This document shows, piece by piece, positions 34,980 through 44,800 of a DNA stretch of 64,000 nt. The DNA lies in NCBI RefSeq assembly GCF_028747645.1, contig NZ_CP118100.1:124001-188000 (forward strand), read 5' to 3'. The position numbers and the translations under genes are program-made. The notes beneath the pieces were generated by a model. It was not told the origin of the DNA and searched no databases. It saw only the letters and a list, made by a program, of their open reading frames with translations. The stretch comes from Microbacterium esteraromaticum (GTDB lineage Bacteria; Actinomycetota; Actinomycetes; Actinomycetales; Microbacteriaceae). Each line of letters starts with the position of its first letter. The stretch's first letter is position 1.

Positions 34980-35079
34980 TTCGATATCCTGCGGTTGGTA
35001 GTGCGCCTCGGGATGTCGTGGGGACGCGATAATCTGCTCGGCTTGCCACACTCGGTCGGGGCGTTCATGGAGGTTCAGG

Positions 35080-35310
35080 ATGACGCGCTATGCGCTCTCA
35101 TTCACGAGCGGAGGGTTGCTTCTTCGGGAGGCGGGGCTGGTCGTGCCGCTAATACTGGAGTTGGGTGACCCTACCGCTGTGCGCCGTGTGCTTGTTGAAC
35201 AGAACGTCCTGCAAGCTCGGACGACTTCCACGAACGTGAGACTGGTGCGGGAAACGCTCCAGCGCCTAGCAACCCTTACCGTGGGTGAGGTCTCCCTGAT
35301 GGCCGAGTCC
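35080..35310 (+). pseudogene. brxA: 5' fragment of a DUF1819/BrxA gene (BREX phage defence)
   Basis: ATG with GGAGG upstream begins MTRYALSFTSGGLLLREAGL, then LILELGDPTAVRRVLVEQNVLQ (two blocks), ARTTSTNVRLVRETLQRLATL and VGEVSLMAESSPTE. This matches the N-terminal 75-80 residues of BrxA, a ~200-residue NusB-like protein that usually opens BREX operons. After about 35305 the frame loses similarity and runs to 35523 as nonsense, while another frame carries a MIT_C domain. The rest of the BREX operon is gone. Family assignment is by remembered motif. Confidence 0.62.
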
Positions 35311-35513
35311 AGCCCTACGGAGGGGGCAAACCTAACGACCGCTGGATCCGCACCGACACAGGTTGGCGCATCAACCTCGGGCGGGGTCTCGATATCTTTC
35401 AGAAGTCCGATGGGGGATGGTTCGACCTCGGTACCAGCCGCCAAGAGTTCCGCCAGGTACGGGCGTTTGGAGTTACCTATATCCGGGACGAAAACCAAAC
35501 GGAAGTGCCATGA
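35289..35513 (+). pseudogene. 3' fragment of a MIT_C (phospholipase-D-like) domain gene upstream of the reverse transcriptase
   Basis: The frame ending with TGA at 35511-35513 reads NDRWIRTDTGWRINLGRGLD, then IFQKSDGGWFDLGTSRQEF and RQVRAFGVTYIRDE. This is the end of the MIT_C domain (C-terminal PLD-like domain first seen in MITD1), which also occurs in bacterial conflict proteins. Its stop overlaps the reverse transcriptase ATG (ATGA), so it was the upstream, co-translated partner. The 5' part has been replaced by brxA sequence; an in-frame stop at 35286 and no start make it non-functional. Confidence 0.58.
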
Positions 35514-37432
35514 CGCCCACTAGCGCCTCAACCACGGTCCAAGGCGAAAGCGAAGAGCGCTCTTCGAGAGCGAACGCCGAGGATCGCCGTTCATGGAAAG
35601 GGCTCGACGATCTCGCCGACCCGAAATACCTGCGTCGGATCTGGACACGCGAGATCAGCAAGCACCTCTCGGACCAAAAGTTCAGTTCCAAAAACTTTGT
35701 TGTCGACCCTCTACAGGGGGCCGTGGTTGCGAGAAACATCGATGATTTCATTGGCCAGCTGTCGAGGGACCTGAAGTCGGGTGTCTACGCGCCGCGCCGC
35801 GGTGTCATCCTTCGGTCCGCCAAGAAGCTGGGCGTGTCCAGGCCAGTGTGCGTCTTGCATCCACGCGATGCCTTGGTCTACCGGGCCCTTGTAAAGCTCG
35901 CAGAGAGCGAGCTCCTGCGGGGGGTTCCTTCATGGGTTGCGTTCCAGCGTGTCGACAAAGCGTCGGACTCTGCGGATGATGACGCCGCGAGTATCGATTG
36001 GTTCGAACGATGGATGCGTCACGAAGGCATGCTGCCGAACTTGCTCGATCGTGAAGACATTCACTACGTCGTTCAGTCGGACATCTCAAACTTCTTTCCT
36101 TCTGTGAGGCTGGAGGTGGTCCGTGAGCACCTGGCAAACAACACGAGCCTTGATAGAACGCTTGTTCGACTGTGCTGTCAGCTCATTGGTGCCGTGCACC
36201 CCCGCGTTGCCTATGCTGATGATTCGTTTCTCGGCCTGCCGCAAGAAGCGCAGAACTCTTCGCGAGTTATTGCCCAGGCGCTTCTCAAACCCGTTGATGA
36301 GGCGTTCGCACAGCTGGGGGCAGATGGTCGATACTCGCGTTTCATGGATGACGTGATTTGGGGTGTTTCATCGATTGAGGAAGCGCATCGAATTCTCTCA
36401 ACGTTTCAGAACTCTCTCGAGACGATTGGGCTTTACCCAAACGGCTCAAAGACGCGAATCCTTGATAAGGCGGAATTCGTCGATGCCTACATGATCTCGA
36501 GCAATGCCGCGCTGTCGGATTTCGATCAGCGTATTGAGCCGTTGTTTAAACGGGGAAAGCGTGTCGAGACGGTTCCTCCAGCGATCACGCAGGAACTTAA
36601 GACTCTGTCAACTGCACACAGGCTGATCGCCCCACGACCTGATCGCTGGTCTCGCGTGACAAGGCGCCTCTATACTCTGCACCGACGGCTGGGTCTTCTT
36701 GACTGGGGGCCTGAATGGGCGGGCGATCTTGCCGCCGATCCATCGGGCGCCGCAACCTACTTCGAATATTTCCGATCTTGGCCGCTCACGCGAGCTGGTA
36801 TTGCCGCGGTTGGAGAGTCCGTCGACGGATTCTTCGGTCTTTATGCGGATGTCGAGGTCATGTTCGCCGAATCGGTGGCTACGGCTCCGGTCTCAAGCGA
36901 CCCCGCGCTCTGGAGTGAGATCGCCGAGTTCTCTGCGTCGAGATTCGCATCGCATGCAAGAATGGCAGGCGGAGACCCGAACATTGCTTCGGCATGGTTC
37001 GTTAGTGCCATCAAGTATTCAAACAAGCAGCAACGGGGCCAGATTGTTGATAATGCTCTCAAGTGGTGCGCGCACAGCATGCCGACGGTCTTAGTCCAGG
37101 CCGCCGCTGTTGACCCTAGTCTCGAACTCTCTAGGGTAGTCCCGCCGGCCCGATACGGACCTGACGAAGCGATCGCAGCCGACTTCTTTCGACGGTTCGA
37201 CGCTGCTGACCCACGAACCGTCAACGTCGTTCGTAGCCAGCTCACTCCAGTCGCCGTGCTTGCCCCGCTGCGAGACCTGGTTCGACCTCGATCGCTTCAA
37301 CTACTCGACCGCGCGGGCAAGCTTCGCGCGCTCCAGGCCAAGCAGGTGCAGGGATGGCTGGCGCGGCTTACTTCGAATGAGGACCGCCTGCGTGACCACA
37401 GAACGGAAAGTCTTCTGGCTGAGTGGGCATGA
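35510..37432 (+). CDS. Reverse transcriptase of the UG/Abi (defence-associated) type
   Basis: 640 residues from the ATG that overlaps the upstream stop. Palm motifs are intact: motif A QSDISNFFPSV (Asp191), motif B GLPQEAQNSSRVIAQALL (242-259), motif C YSRFMDDVIWG (Asp280, Asp281). After about residue 330 there is no group II intron maturase, HNH or retron-type region, but a long helical region (330-640) as in Abi/UG reverse transcriptases, several of which protect against phages. No msr-msd or template repeat was seen. Base composition is AT-richer than the chromosome. Its partner gene is truncated, so the system may be crippled or the RT may act alone. Confidence 0.82.
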   Translation: MTPTSASTTVQGESEERSSRANAEDRRSWKGLDDLADPKYLRRIWTREISKHLSDQKFSSKNFVVDPLQGAVVARNIDDFIGQLSRDLKSGVYAPRRGVILRSAKKLGVSRPVCVLHPRDALVYRALVKLAESELLRGVPSWVAFQRVDKASDSADDDAASIDWFERWMRHEGMLPNLLDREDIHYVVQSDISNFFPSVRLEVVREHLANNTSLDRTLVRLCCQLIGAVHPRVAYADDSFLGLPQEAQNSSRVIAQALLKPVDEAFAQLGADGRYSRFMDDVIWGVSSIEEAHRILSTFQNSLETIGLYPNGSKTRILDKAEFVDAYMISSNAALSDFDQRIEPLFKRGKRVETVPPAITQELKTLSTAHRLIAPRPDRWSRVTRRLYTLHRRLGLLDWGPEWAGDLAADPSGAATYFEYFRSWPLTRAGIAAVGESVDGFFGLYADVEVMFAESVATAPVSSDPALWSEIAEFSASRFASHARMAGGDPNIASAWFVSAIKYSNKQQRGQIVDNALKWCAHSMPTVLVQAAAVDPSLELSRVVPPARYGPDEAIAADFFRRFDAADPRTVNVVRSQLTPVAVLAPLRDLVRPRSLQLLDRAGKLRALQAKQVQGWLARLTSNEDRLRDHRTESLLAEWA

Positions 37433-37769
37433 ACGAGGCACCGGCTGAGTCCTAGGCTGGTGGGAAGATGTCGCGTGCACACGGAGCTACGGCAACTGGT
37501 CCGCACACTCGTATTGCTTAAGGGTGTTTTTGTCGGTGCCAGGGTTCAACCCGATGCGTCGATTGTCCAGCGTGCTGTCTCCGCAATCTTAATGGTCTGA
37601 CTCGCTGCACCCTCGGTGGCACCCAGTCGTCGGATCTGGCTCTCTGAAGCCCAAATGAATCGCACATCATCCTTGCCCTTGAGCTCGCGCAATGCCGCTA
37701 ACTGGTCTGGAGTGGGTAGAAGATCCAGAATGTCGGAGATTAGCAGTTCCTGACTGGGCGGATTCATAT

Positions 37770-38990
37770 GGTCGATGCATCGGTTGATGTGGAGGTCGTT
37801 GATGACGTATTCGGTTGCGGTCAGGGATGCGGCGCTGTTGGCGGTGTGTCAGGGGCTCTCTTTCGGGCGCGCTGCGCAGGTCGTTGGCGTGTCAGACAAG
37901 ACGATCGGGATGTGGTGGCGGGACAGTGTCGGTATGCCAGTGTTTCGTCGCCAGAAGCCTGTTTCCGACCCTCTACGCCCGGACTCGGTGCCAGGTCGGG
38001 GGTTGACGTTGGAGGAGCGAATCGAGATCCAGTCCGGCGTGCGAGCGGGCCTGTCTCAGCGCGAGATCGGTTGGCGGATTGGCCGGGATCAGTCGGTGAT
38101 CTCTCGTGAACTCGCTCGGCACCGGGGTGTGGATGGTCAGTATTGCGCGGCGGTCGCGGAGCTGTCCGCGCAGCGTGGCCGGCGACGGCCGAAGGAGTTC
38201 AAACTCAACACGAACCCATCCCTCGCCGCGCAGATCACCGACTGGATGGACGATGGGTGGAGTCCGAAGCTGATCGCGACGGTCCTCGAAATCGACCATC
38301 CGGACGACAAGACTTGGCGGGTGAGCCACGAGACGATCTATCAGGCCCTGTATGTCCAAGGGCGCGGCCAGTTACGCCAGGATCTGGCCCGTCAGCTGTC
38401 CACCGGGCGCACGGCCCGCAAGTCCCGGGAAGGGGCGAGCAGGCGTTCACCGAGCCCGTTCAAAGACGCGTTGAAGATCAGCCAACGCCCTGCTGAGGTC
38501 GAGGACCGTGCGGTCCCTGGGCATTGGGAGGGGGACCTGATCCTCGGCGCAGGGAACCGGTCAGCGATCGGGACACTGGTGGAGCGGACCACCCGGTTCA
38601 CGATCCTGCTGCACCTGCCCAACTGCCACACGGCAACCGAAGTCGCCGGGGCGATGATCCGCGAGATGAGCAAGCTCCCCGACCACCTGCGCCGATCGAT
38701 CACCTGGGACCGAGGAACCGAACTGGCTGACTACGTCGACATTCAACTCGATCTGCAAGCCCCCGTCTACTTCTGCGACCCACACTCACCCTGGCAGCGC
38801 GGCACGAACGAGAACACCAACCGGCTCCTGCGGCACTGGTTCGCCAAGGGCAGCGACCTATCCGCCTGGACCGCCGAGGACCTGCGCCACGTCGCCGACA
38901 AACTCAACGCCAGACCCCGCCCCACCCTTGAGCTGAGAACACCCGCCCAAGCGTTCAACGAGTTCCTCCTAACCGCATGATGCATCCACC
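37770..38990 (+). mobile_element. IS30-family insertion sequence
   Basis: One transposase gene flanked by short inverted ends: GGTCGATGCATC at the left and its match GGTGGATGCATC (inverse complement) at the right, 11 of 12 identical. True ends may lie a few bases further out; I could not fix the 2-4 bp target duplication. It splits a NUDIX-type gene. Confidence 0.8.
37802..38980 (+). CDS. IS30-family transposase
   Basis: 392 residues from the ATG with GGAGG six bases upstream. N-terminal helix-turn-helix parts (LSFGRAAQVVGVSDKTIGMWW; LTLEERIEIQSGVRAGLSQREI, QSVISRELARH) bind the ends. The DDE core is intact: GHWEGDLILG, ITWDRGTELADY and SPWQRGTNENTNRLLRHW. It reads as full length, so the element may still move. 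Confidence 0.94.
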   Translation: MTYSVAVRDAALLAVCQGLSFGRAAQVVGVSDKTIGMWWRDSVGMPVFRRQKPVSDPLRPDSVPGRGLTLEERIEIQSGVRAGLSQREIGWRIGRDQSVISRELARHRGVDGQYCAAVAELSAQRGRRRPKEFKLNTNPSLAAQITDWMDDGWSPKLIATVLEIDHPDDKTWRVSHETIYQALYVQGRGQLRQDLARQLSTGRTARKSREGASRRSPSPFKDALKISQRPAEVEDRAVPGHWEGDLILGAGNRSAIGTLVERTTRFTILLHLPNCHTATEVAGAMIREMSKLPDHLRRSITWDRGTELADYVDIQLDLQAPVYFCDPHSPWQRGTNENTNRLLRHWFAKGSDLSAWTAEDLRHVADKLNARPRPTLELRTPAQAFNEFLLTA

Positions 38991-39713
38991 GCTTGACTTC
39001 CGGCTGTCTGCCCATGGGCTGAACCGCAGCGGCTGATAGATGCGTTCAAGATGGTCGTACTTAATATGTCGGAAATGATCTCCTGGTAGGATCTCGGTTG
39101 CAATAGTCTCCTCATAAAACTCTCGCCAGCCATCAGTCTCTCTTCCGCTACCGTTCTCGAACCAGCGTACGAATGCGACCAATTTGCGCCCTGGGACGCG
39201 GACTCTAAGGTCACCCTCGCTCACGTCGTCGGGAACCAGCAGGTCGTCATCTAGGAGTCTGAGTGCATTTCGCGTTTCGGCGGAAGAAGGGTGGTATTTA
39301 TACACGCCTCCTACCGGCTGGTATTGCTCGAATCTATTTCCCTTGACCAGTAAGTACTCATTGTCAACACGAATGCGATACAGGTAGGAGACAGAGACTC
39401 GGACACGGTGTCGCCAAGTTCGTAGACCGTACCAAGCGATGCGCAGATGGCGGTGGTTAGCGATAATGGCGTCCAATAATGGAATCGCGAAACCTATGAG
39501 TAGGCCACTTGATATTACAAACGGGATACTGTTGACGTTCGATATGGTCATCACGACGGTCGAAACCAGCAGTCCCATTGTATAGATGACCAGTCGAGGC
39601 ATGCGGTTCCCTTCGGTGTGCGTCGAGCAGTACCTGCGAATGTTCAGGGCGGCGGAGCTACCGTCAGGTTACCGCAGGCGAGGCGCTCTTCCTCTGACCT
39701 GACTCGTGCCGTT

Positions 39714-39992
39714 TTAGTGCCCTGACTTGAGTGCGTTCAGGATGGTGGCGGCGTCGCCTTCGGGTGGGGTGGTCGCGGTGATCGGGTGGCCCTGGACGAT
39801 GATGGTCACGTCACGGAGTGGGCGCAGTGCGCGGACGATCCGTTTGATGCCGAGCCCGGTGCGTTCTTGGAGGTGGCGGGCGATGGCGAGGTCGCAGAAC
39901 ACGATCGTGAGGTGTGCGGTGATGGAGTCGCGCTCGTGGTGGAACATCGGCCGAGCGCGCAGATCGGTTTTCGCCATCCGGAACGACGCTTG
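39714..39992 (-). pseudogene. 3' remnant of an IS1634-type (IS4 superfamily) transposase
   Basis: SFRMAKTDLRARPMFHHERD followed by SITAHLTIVFCDLAIARHLQ, TGLGIKRIVRALRPL is the C-terminal ~90 residues of IS1634-like transposases, including the last catalytic region. Upstream sequence changes abruptly near 40000, so the 5' nine-tenths of the gene is missing. Confidence 0.72.
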
Positions 39993-40022
39993 GGTCTGCT
40001 GAGGCTTTGATTGAGTCCGGGG

Positions 40023-40095
40023 TTATGCCGCCAGGGTGACGGCTTCCATCATTATGGTCTCGAACTCGGCGGGGGTCAGTTTGAAGCGCCCTGAG
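40023..40095 (-). mobile_element. Possible transposase tail fragment
   Basis: A minus-strand reading RFKLTPAEFETIMMEAVTLA ends in TAA at 40023. TPAEFE near the end recalls IS3-type transposase C termini. Too short to be sure. From here to 40263 no gene is seen. Confidence 0.28.
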
Positions 40096-40263
40096 TTTGT
40101 TGGAGACTCCTGACCTTGGAAACGAGGATGGAGATATGCGGCTCTTCCTATTTGAGGTGGGGGTGGGTGAGTCCACTCTGAAGAGCCCATTTAGTGCGCA
40201 GTCCACGCACCAAGAACCCCGGAAAATCAAGGCTCAACAGGCCTCAACCCGCGAAAACCGCCC

Positions 40264-40647
40264 GTGATGACACGATCCAGGTGGGACAACCTCGTCGTGC
40301 CCGGTGGCATCCCCGACGTCGTGCCGGCGATCGTGATCATCGACACCGGGTGGGCGCGCTACTTCGGCCAGCAGGCGGCTCTGCAGCATCCGCTTCTCGA
40401 CGCGGCGACCGCCGCGGAACTGTGGCGGCGCGGCATGCGCCTGCTCGCCGTCGACACACTCAGCCCCGACGCAACCGGCGCCCCCACCGCCTCGTTCCCC
40501 GTGCACGAGATCGTGCTCGGCGGTGACGGCCTCATCGTCGAGAACATCCGCGGCCTGACCGACCTGCCGGCGCGCGTGCAGGTAGGTTTCTTCCCGCTGA
40601 ACCTGCAGGGTGACGGGGCACCGGTGCGCGCGGTGGCGTTCACCTGA
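40264..40647 (+). pseudogene. Cyclase/kynurenine-formamidase-like gene, 5' truncated
   Basis: About 115 residues give the last half of a cyclase-family (PF04199) hydrolase: VVPAIVIIDTGWARYFG, LLAVDTLSPDATGAP, SFPVHEIVLGGDGLIVENIR, GLTDLPARVQVGFFPLNLQ and DGAPVRAVAF. The family N terminus with the metal-binding HxGTHxDxPxH motif is missing, so it cannot be active. Sequence before 40270 is mobile-element debris. The break marks the right edge of the scrambled island. Confidence 0.75.
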
Positions 40648-40677
40648 CGCACGGCACCCCGTCAACGGCGCAACGAC

Positions 40678-41217
40678 TCAGGCACCGGCTCCCGCAGGAC
40701 GCTCCGGCTGCGCCGTCCCATCAACAGCCGATGCCTGTGCCGGAACCCCCGGCCACTCCGTGCGGTCGGCGAGAAAGCCGTTGCCCGCCCACTGTGCCGG
40801 AGCCACGGCGGTGTTCCACGTCGACTTGCTCAGCCCGATGACGCCGAACCACGCCGTCGGAATCAACCAGAGCGCGACCAGCGCCGGCTCCTTGCCCGTC
40901 TTGAGCCCGACGCGGTACGCGGCCACACCGCCGCCGACGAACAACGCCAGCGAGAAGATGAACCCGATGCCCACCCAACTCAGCACCACGGCCCCGGCGA
41001 AGCAGTACAGCACCAGCCACGGGCTGAGGTCACCGAGCTTGAAGAAGACCATGAAGTTGTAGACGGGCACCCACGCCCGCCACGTGCCCTGCACGCCCGC
41101 CTTGGCGAACACCTTCGCCATGAAGAAAGCCGTGACCACGTAGACAATCACGCCGACGACAACCATTCCGACCATCGCGGCCAGGTACGCCGCGAGAATT
41201 CCCGTATAGGTATCCAT
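40678..41217 (-). CDS. DUF5684-like multi-pass membrane protein
   Basis: 179 residues with about four hydrophobic helices (residues 5-33, 60-83, 84-105 and 115-130). FFMAKVFAKAGVQGTWRAWV, PVYNFMVFFKLGDLSPWLVL and VGLKTGKEPALVALWLI match the DUF5684 pattern as I recall it. Its C-terminal 45 residues are polar and Pro/Ala-rich. Role unknown. Gap to the divergent lipoprotein gene is 190 bp with no clear regulatory site. Confidence 0.72.
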   Translation of the reverse strand: MDTYTGILAAYLAAMVGMVVVGVIVYVVTAFFMAKVFAKAGVQGTWRAWVPVYNFMVFFKLGDLSPWLVLYCFAGAVVLSWVGIGFIFSLALFVGGGVAAYRVGLKTGKEPALVALWLIPTAWFGVIGLSKSTWNTAVAPAQWAGNGFLADRTEWPGVPAQASAVDGTAQPERPAGAGA

Positions 41218-41408
41218 CTGCTTCCCCTCTCAGAATGCGCATCACCCGCAGACAGATGTGCGTCATGTCGACACCCAACCATCGGCCGCTCACAGACGAC
41301 TCACAACGTGGGCGACGATGGGCCAGGCACAACGATGTGAGCGGTCTGTGAGCGCCGGATGCTGAGATCGAACAACCGGACGCCACCGGGGATGACTGGG
41401 AGAAGATG

Positions 41409-41894
41409 ATGGCAAGATCCATGCGGGTTCGACTCATGACCGGCGCGCTTGCGATGGGGATCGCAGCGACGCTGACCGGGTGCTTCGGCAACCCGATCGA
41501 CGCGCTCGTCGACCAAGCGGCGCAGGGCGGCGCCGAACAGGTCGCCGAGGATCTCATCGAGGGCATGAGCGGCGGTGAGGCATCCGTCGACTTCGGAAGC
41601 CTGCCAGAGAACTTCCCCGCCGAGGTTCCGCTCGTGTCAGAGAACATCATCCAATCGATGACCATGGATGAGGGCATGGTCGTCGTCGTCACCGACCCGC
41701 GCAGCAAGGACGAACTGGTCGCCCAAGTGAAGTCCGACTTCGCCGGCTGGGAGCAGCAGGGCACGGCTGACATGGGCGAGATGGTCGGCTTCAACTTCCG
41801 CAAGGGAGACTCGCTGACCGTCAACGTGTCGATCATCGCGCCGTCCGAGGGTGAAGAGGCGACGGTCGGCTACACCGTCATTCCGGGGGAGTAG
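41409..41894 (+). CDS. Secreted lipoprotein of unknown function
   Basis: About 161 residues. The signal peptide ends in the lipobox LTGC. The mature part starts FGNPIDALVDQAAQGGAEQV, is acidic, and has SLPENFPAEVPLVSENI, a pattern seen in small actinobacterial lipoproteins. GGGAGA precedes the ATG. The 3' end overlaps the convergent AfsR-type gene by 17 bp. Confidence 0.75.
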   Translation: MARSMRVRLMTGALAMGIAATLTGCFGNPIDALVDQAAQGGAEQVAEDLIEGMSGGEASVDFGSLPENFPAEVPLVSENIIQSMTMDEGMVVVVTDPRSKDELVAQVKSDFAGWEQQGTADMGEMVGFNFRKGDSLTVNVSIIAPSEGEEATVGYTVIPGE

Positions 41895-44800
41895 CCTCCG
41901 TCGCGTCGACGGCCCACAGTGCGGCCGTGCCCGGCTCTGCCGGCGCACGGCCGCGCGCCAGCATCGCCCGCGTGTCTGCCGCGGTCGATGCGAGACCGAG
42001 CGCGTCGGCTTCGGTGGCGATCGTTCCGAGCGCCACAAGATCATCGGATGCTACCGCCACGGCGTGCCGCAACAGCAAAGCCAGCAGCCCGCCGCCGCCG
42101 ATCGCGTGCGCCTCTTCCAGCACCCGAACGGCGTCGGTCACCAGCACTGCCTCTGCCCGAACGGCCCCAGCCCGAATAGCACAGTGCGCGAGGATTCCCG
42201 CGAAGAAGGTGTGCTGTGCCGCCAGCATCCCCTGGGCGGCGTCGAGGAGCAAGCGTGCGGCGTCGCTACGCCGGCCGTCGCACTTCGCCTCCCACGCCGC
42301 CGACCAGGCCCGCAGCATCGCCACCTTCGGATCGCCCTCGGCCGTGGGCGGGATGTCCTCGATCCCGGCGGTGTCGAGGGGCTGCCCGATCACGCGCGCG
42401 GTGGTGTCGACCAGGGTGAGCGCCGCCGGCAGCAGCCCGCTGATGTCACGCCAACGCAGATGGGAGACGGCCGAAACGGCGACCTCGTGCGCATGCGCGA
42501 CATCGCCCGACAGCAGATCCGTGAACGCCAGGGCGTACTCCCACGCGCCGAGCGCGGCAGGACGATCCGTGTGCGCCTCGTTGATCGCCGCCAGCAGACG
42601 CCGCCGCGCGGTCCGCACATCGCCCGAGTTCGACAGTGCCATGATCTCGGCCAGTTCGATCAGCTCGGCGCCCGACGGCACGGCCGCGATGACCTCGGCG
42701 GGGGCACCGCGCAAGCGCCGCAACGTGCGTACGGCACCCTCGTGCGGACCGGTGACCGTGCCCGACAGCGCCGTAGTGATGAGGCTGACCACCGCCACTG
42801 CGTCACGGGTGTCGCCCGGGGCATCCGCGATCGCCCGGGTATGCCCCGCGACCGTCGACCAGCGCAGGGCATCGCGCTGCAGGTGGGCGGCCTCGACGGG
42901 GTCATCGATGGTGCGCAGCGCGCGCTCGATGACGTCGAGCGCGGCACCCGCGTCGTAGTGGCGCAGGCCCAGATGACGGGCGTGAGCCAGCGCGGCCGCC
43001 GCCCCCTCGCGCGGAGTGCTCGCTGCCGCCGCCGCGTTCTCGAAGTGAGTCGCAGCGCCGTCGGGGTCACCGAGAACGGATGCCGCCGAGCCGGCCAGCC
43101 GGTGCGCCGTCGCGTTATCGGGGTCGAGCTCGATGACCGCCGTGGCGGCCCGCAACGCGAGCCGTTCATCGAACGCCGCCAGGGCGTGCGCGGCGAGCTC
43201 GACGGTGGCCGGCACCTCGATCTGTTCGCCCAGCTCGAGCGCGAGGATGTGCGCCCGACGGCGCGCCGCCGGCGACGTCCGGGCCGCATCGCTGCGCAGC
43301 ACGGTGAGCACATCGAGTGACAGATCACGCCACAGGGCGTCCGAGCACCGCCCGCGCAGATAGACGAGGTCGAGCGGATGCGACAGCACCAGCCACCCGG
43401 GCGCCGAGTATCCCACCACATCGGCGCGTGCCAGCATCCGACGCTCTGCCGTGGTGAGCGCGCCGGCGGGGTACTCGCCGGCGATACCGACCATCGTCGC
43501 CGCGTCGATGAGCGCATCGTCCAGCCCGGTGAAGCGTTCGCCGACGAGCTGTGTGAGCCGCGCGCTCGATGCCGGTGCCGCCTGCAGATCCCACCCGTGC
43601 GGTGTGCGCAGCAGGCGCTCTTGCTCGGCCGACGCGGTGAGAATCTCGCGCAGATGCAGCGGGTTGCCGCCCGACAGCGGAACGATCTGCTGGCGCGCCG
43701 ACGGGGTCAGCGTGCCGCCGATCGTGTGCAGCACGAGCTCGTCGGCATCCGAATCCGAGAGGGGCACGACGCCGATCTCGGCGAGCTCGCCGCTGTCGTA
43801 GAGCGCCTCGATCTCAGCGGGCACGGCGGTGAGGTCGGTCGCGGTGAGCACGACCGGCACCGACGCATTGCGGATGAGTTGGCCGATCACGAACAGCGAT
43901 GCCTCGTCCAGCTGTTCGACGTTGTCGATCAGTAGCGCCGCCGTCGTGCGGTGACGCGTGAAGTGGTCGACCAGCGCGGTCGGGGTCAGCGTCTGCTCGG
44001 GCACGACCGCCGCGAAGACACCGAGCGGAACCGACCGGCTCAGCGGCGTCGCCGTCAGCAGGGTGATGGCATCGCGCACGTTGGCGTACCGGCTACGGAT
44101 CGCGCGCAGCAGGTGCGTCTTGCCGATGCCGGACGGGCCCGTCAGCAGCGTCGCATGCCCCTCGCGCAATGCCGCGGCGAGCAGGTGCGGCTCGTTCGAG
44201 GTCAGGTGGCGCACCGAAGTGTCCGGCGCCGGTGGGTTCCGGTTGCCGCCGGCGTCATTCATCATCGACAGGCGCAACAAGCTCTCGGGTGGCTGCTCGC
44301 GCAGGATCGCCAGATGCAGACGGCTGAGCTCGGTGCTCGGTTCGGCGCCGAGCAGATCGGCGAACATCGACCGCGCCCGCTGAAAGACCTCAAGCGCCTC
44401 TTTGGCGCGCCCGTCGCAGTACAGCGCCGAGATCAACTGGCCCCAGTGGCGCTCTGAGAGCGGGTCCTGCTCGACAAGAGCGTGCAGCTCTGACGTGACC
44501 GCCGCGCTGCGCCCCAGGGCGAGGTCAAGATCGATGCGGTCGGCCAACGCTGCCGATCGCACCTTCTCAAGCCGCACCGACTCGGCCCGCAGCGCCGTCA
44601 GATCCCACAGGCCCGAGTAGGCCTCTCCTTGCCAGAGCCCCAGCCCGCCGGCGATCAGATCCGCAGCGCGCGACAGATCGCCATCGGCGATCGAGGAGTC
44701 GCCCTGCCTCACCAGATCCTCGAAGCGCGCAGCATCCGTCCGCACCCCGGCAGGGTCGATGCGGTACCCGCCGTGCGAGAAGACGATCGGCACCGGAATC

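Larger units (their letters stand above)
37546..39602 (-). pseudogene. Two-TM SMODS-associated NUDIX-type protein gene split by an IS30 element
   Basis: The part at 39602 down to about 38991 encodes two membrane helices (VIYTMGLLVSTVVMTI, FVISSGLLIGFAIPLLDAII), then VSVSYLYRIRVDNEYLLVKG, NRFEQYQPVGGVYKYHPS, RVPGRKLVAFVRWFENGSGR and WREFYEETIATEIL, as in SMODS-associated NUDIX proteins of CBASS-like loci. The IS interrupts it after SPWADSRK. The other part, 37767 down to 37546, continues ELLISDILDLLPTPDQLAAL and IRRLGATEGAASQTIKIAET, the expected C terminus. Exact joint and reading-frame restoration are unclear. No cyclic-nucleotide synthase gene is in the window. Confidence 0.6.

Noticed and set aside
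35510..37432. Retron or group II intron reverse transcriptase
   Set aside because: No msr-msd-like inverted repeats next to the gene, no maturase or endonuclease domain, no intron domain V-like end.
37500..37570. Possible tRNA T-arm (ccagggttcaacccgatg)
   Set aside because: No acceptor stem, D-arm or anticodon arm can be built around it; chance match.
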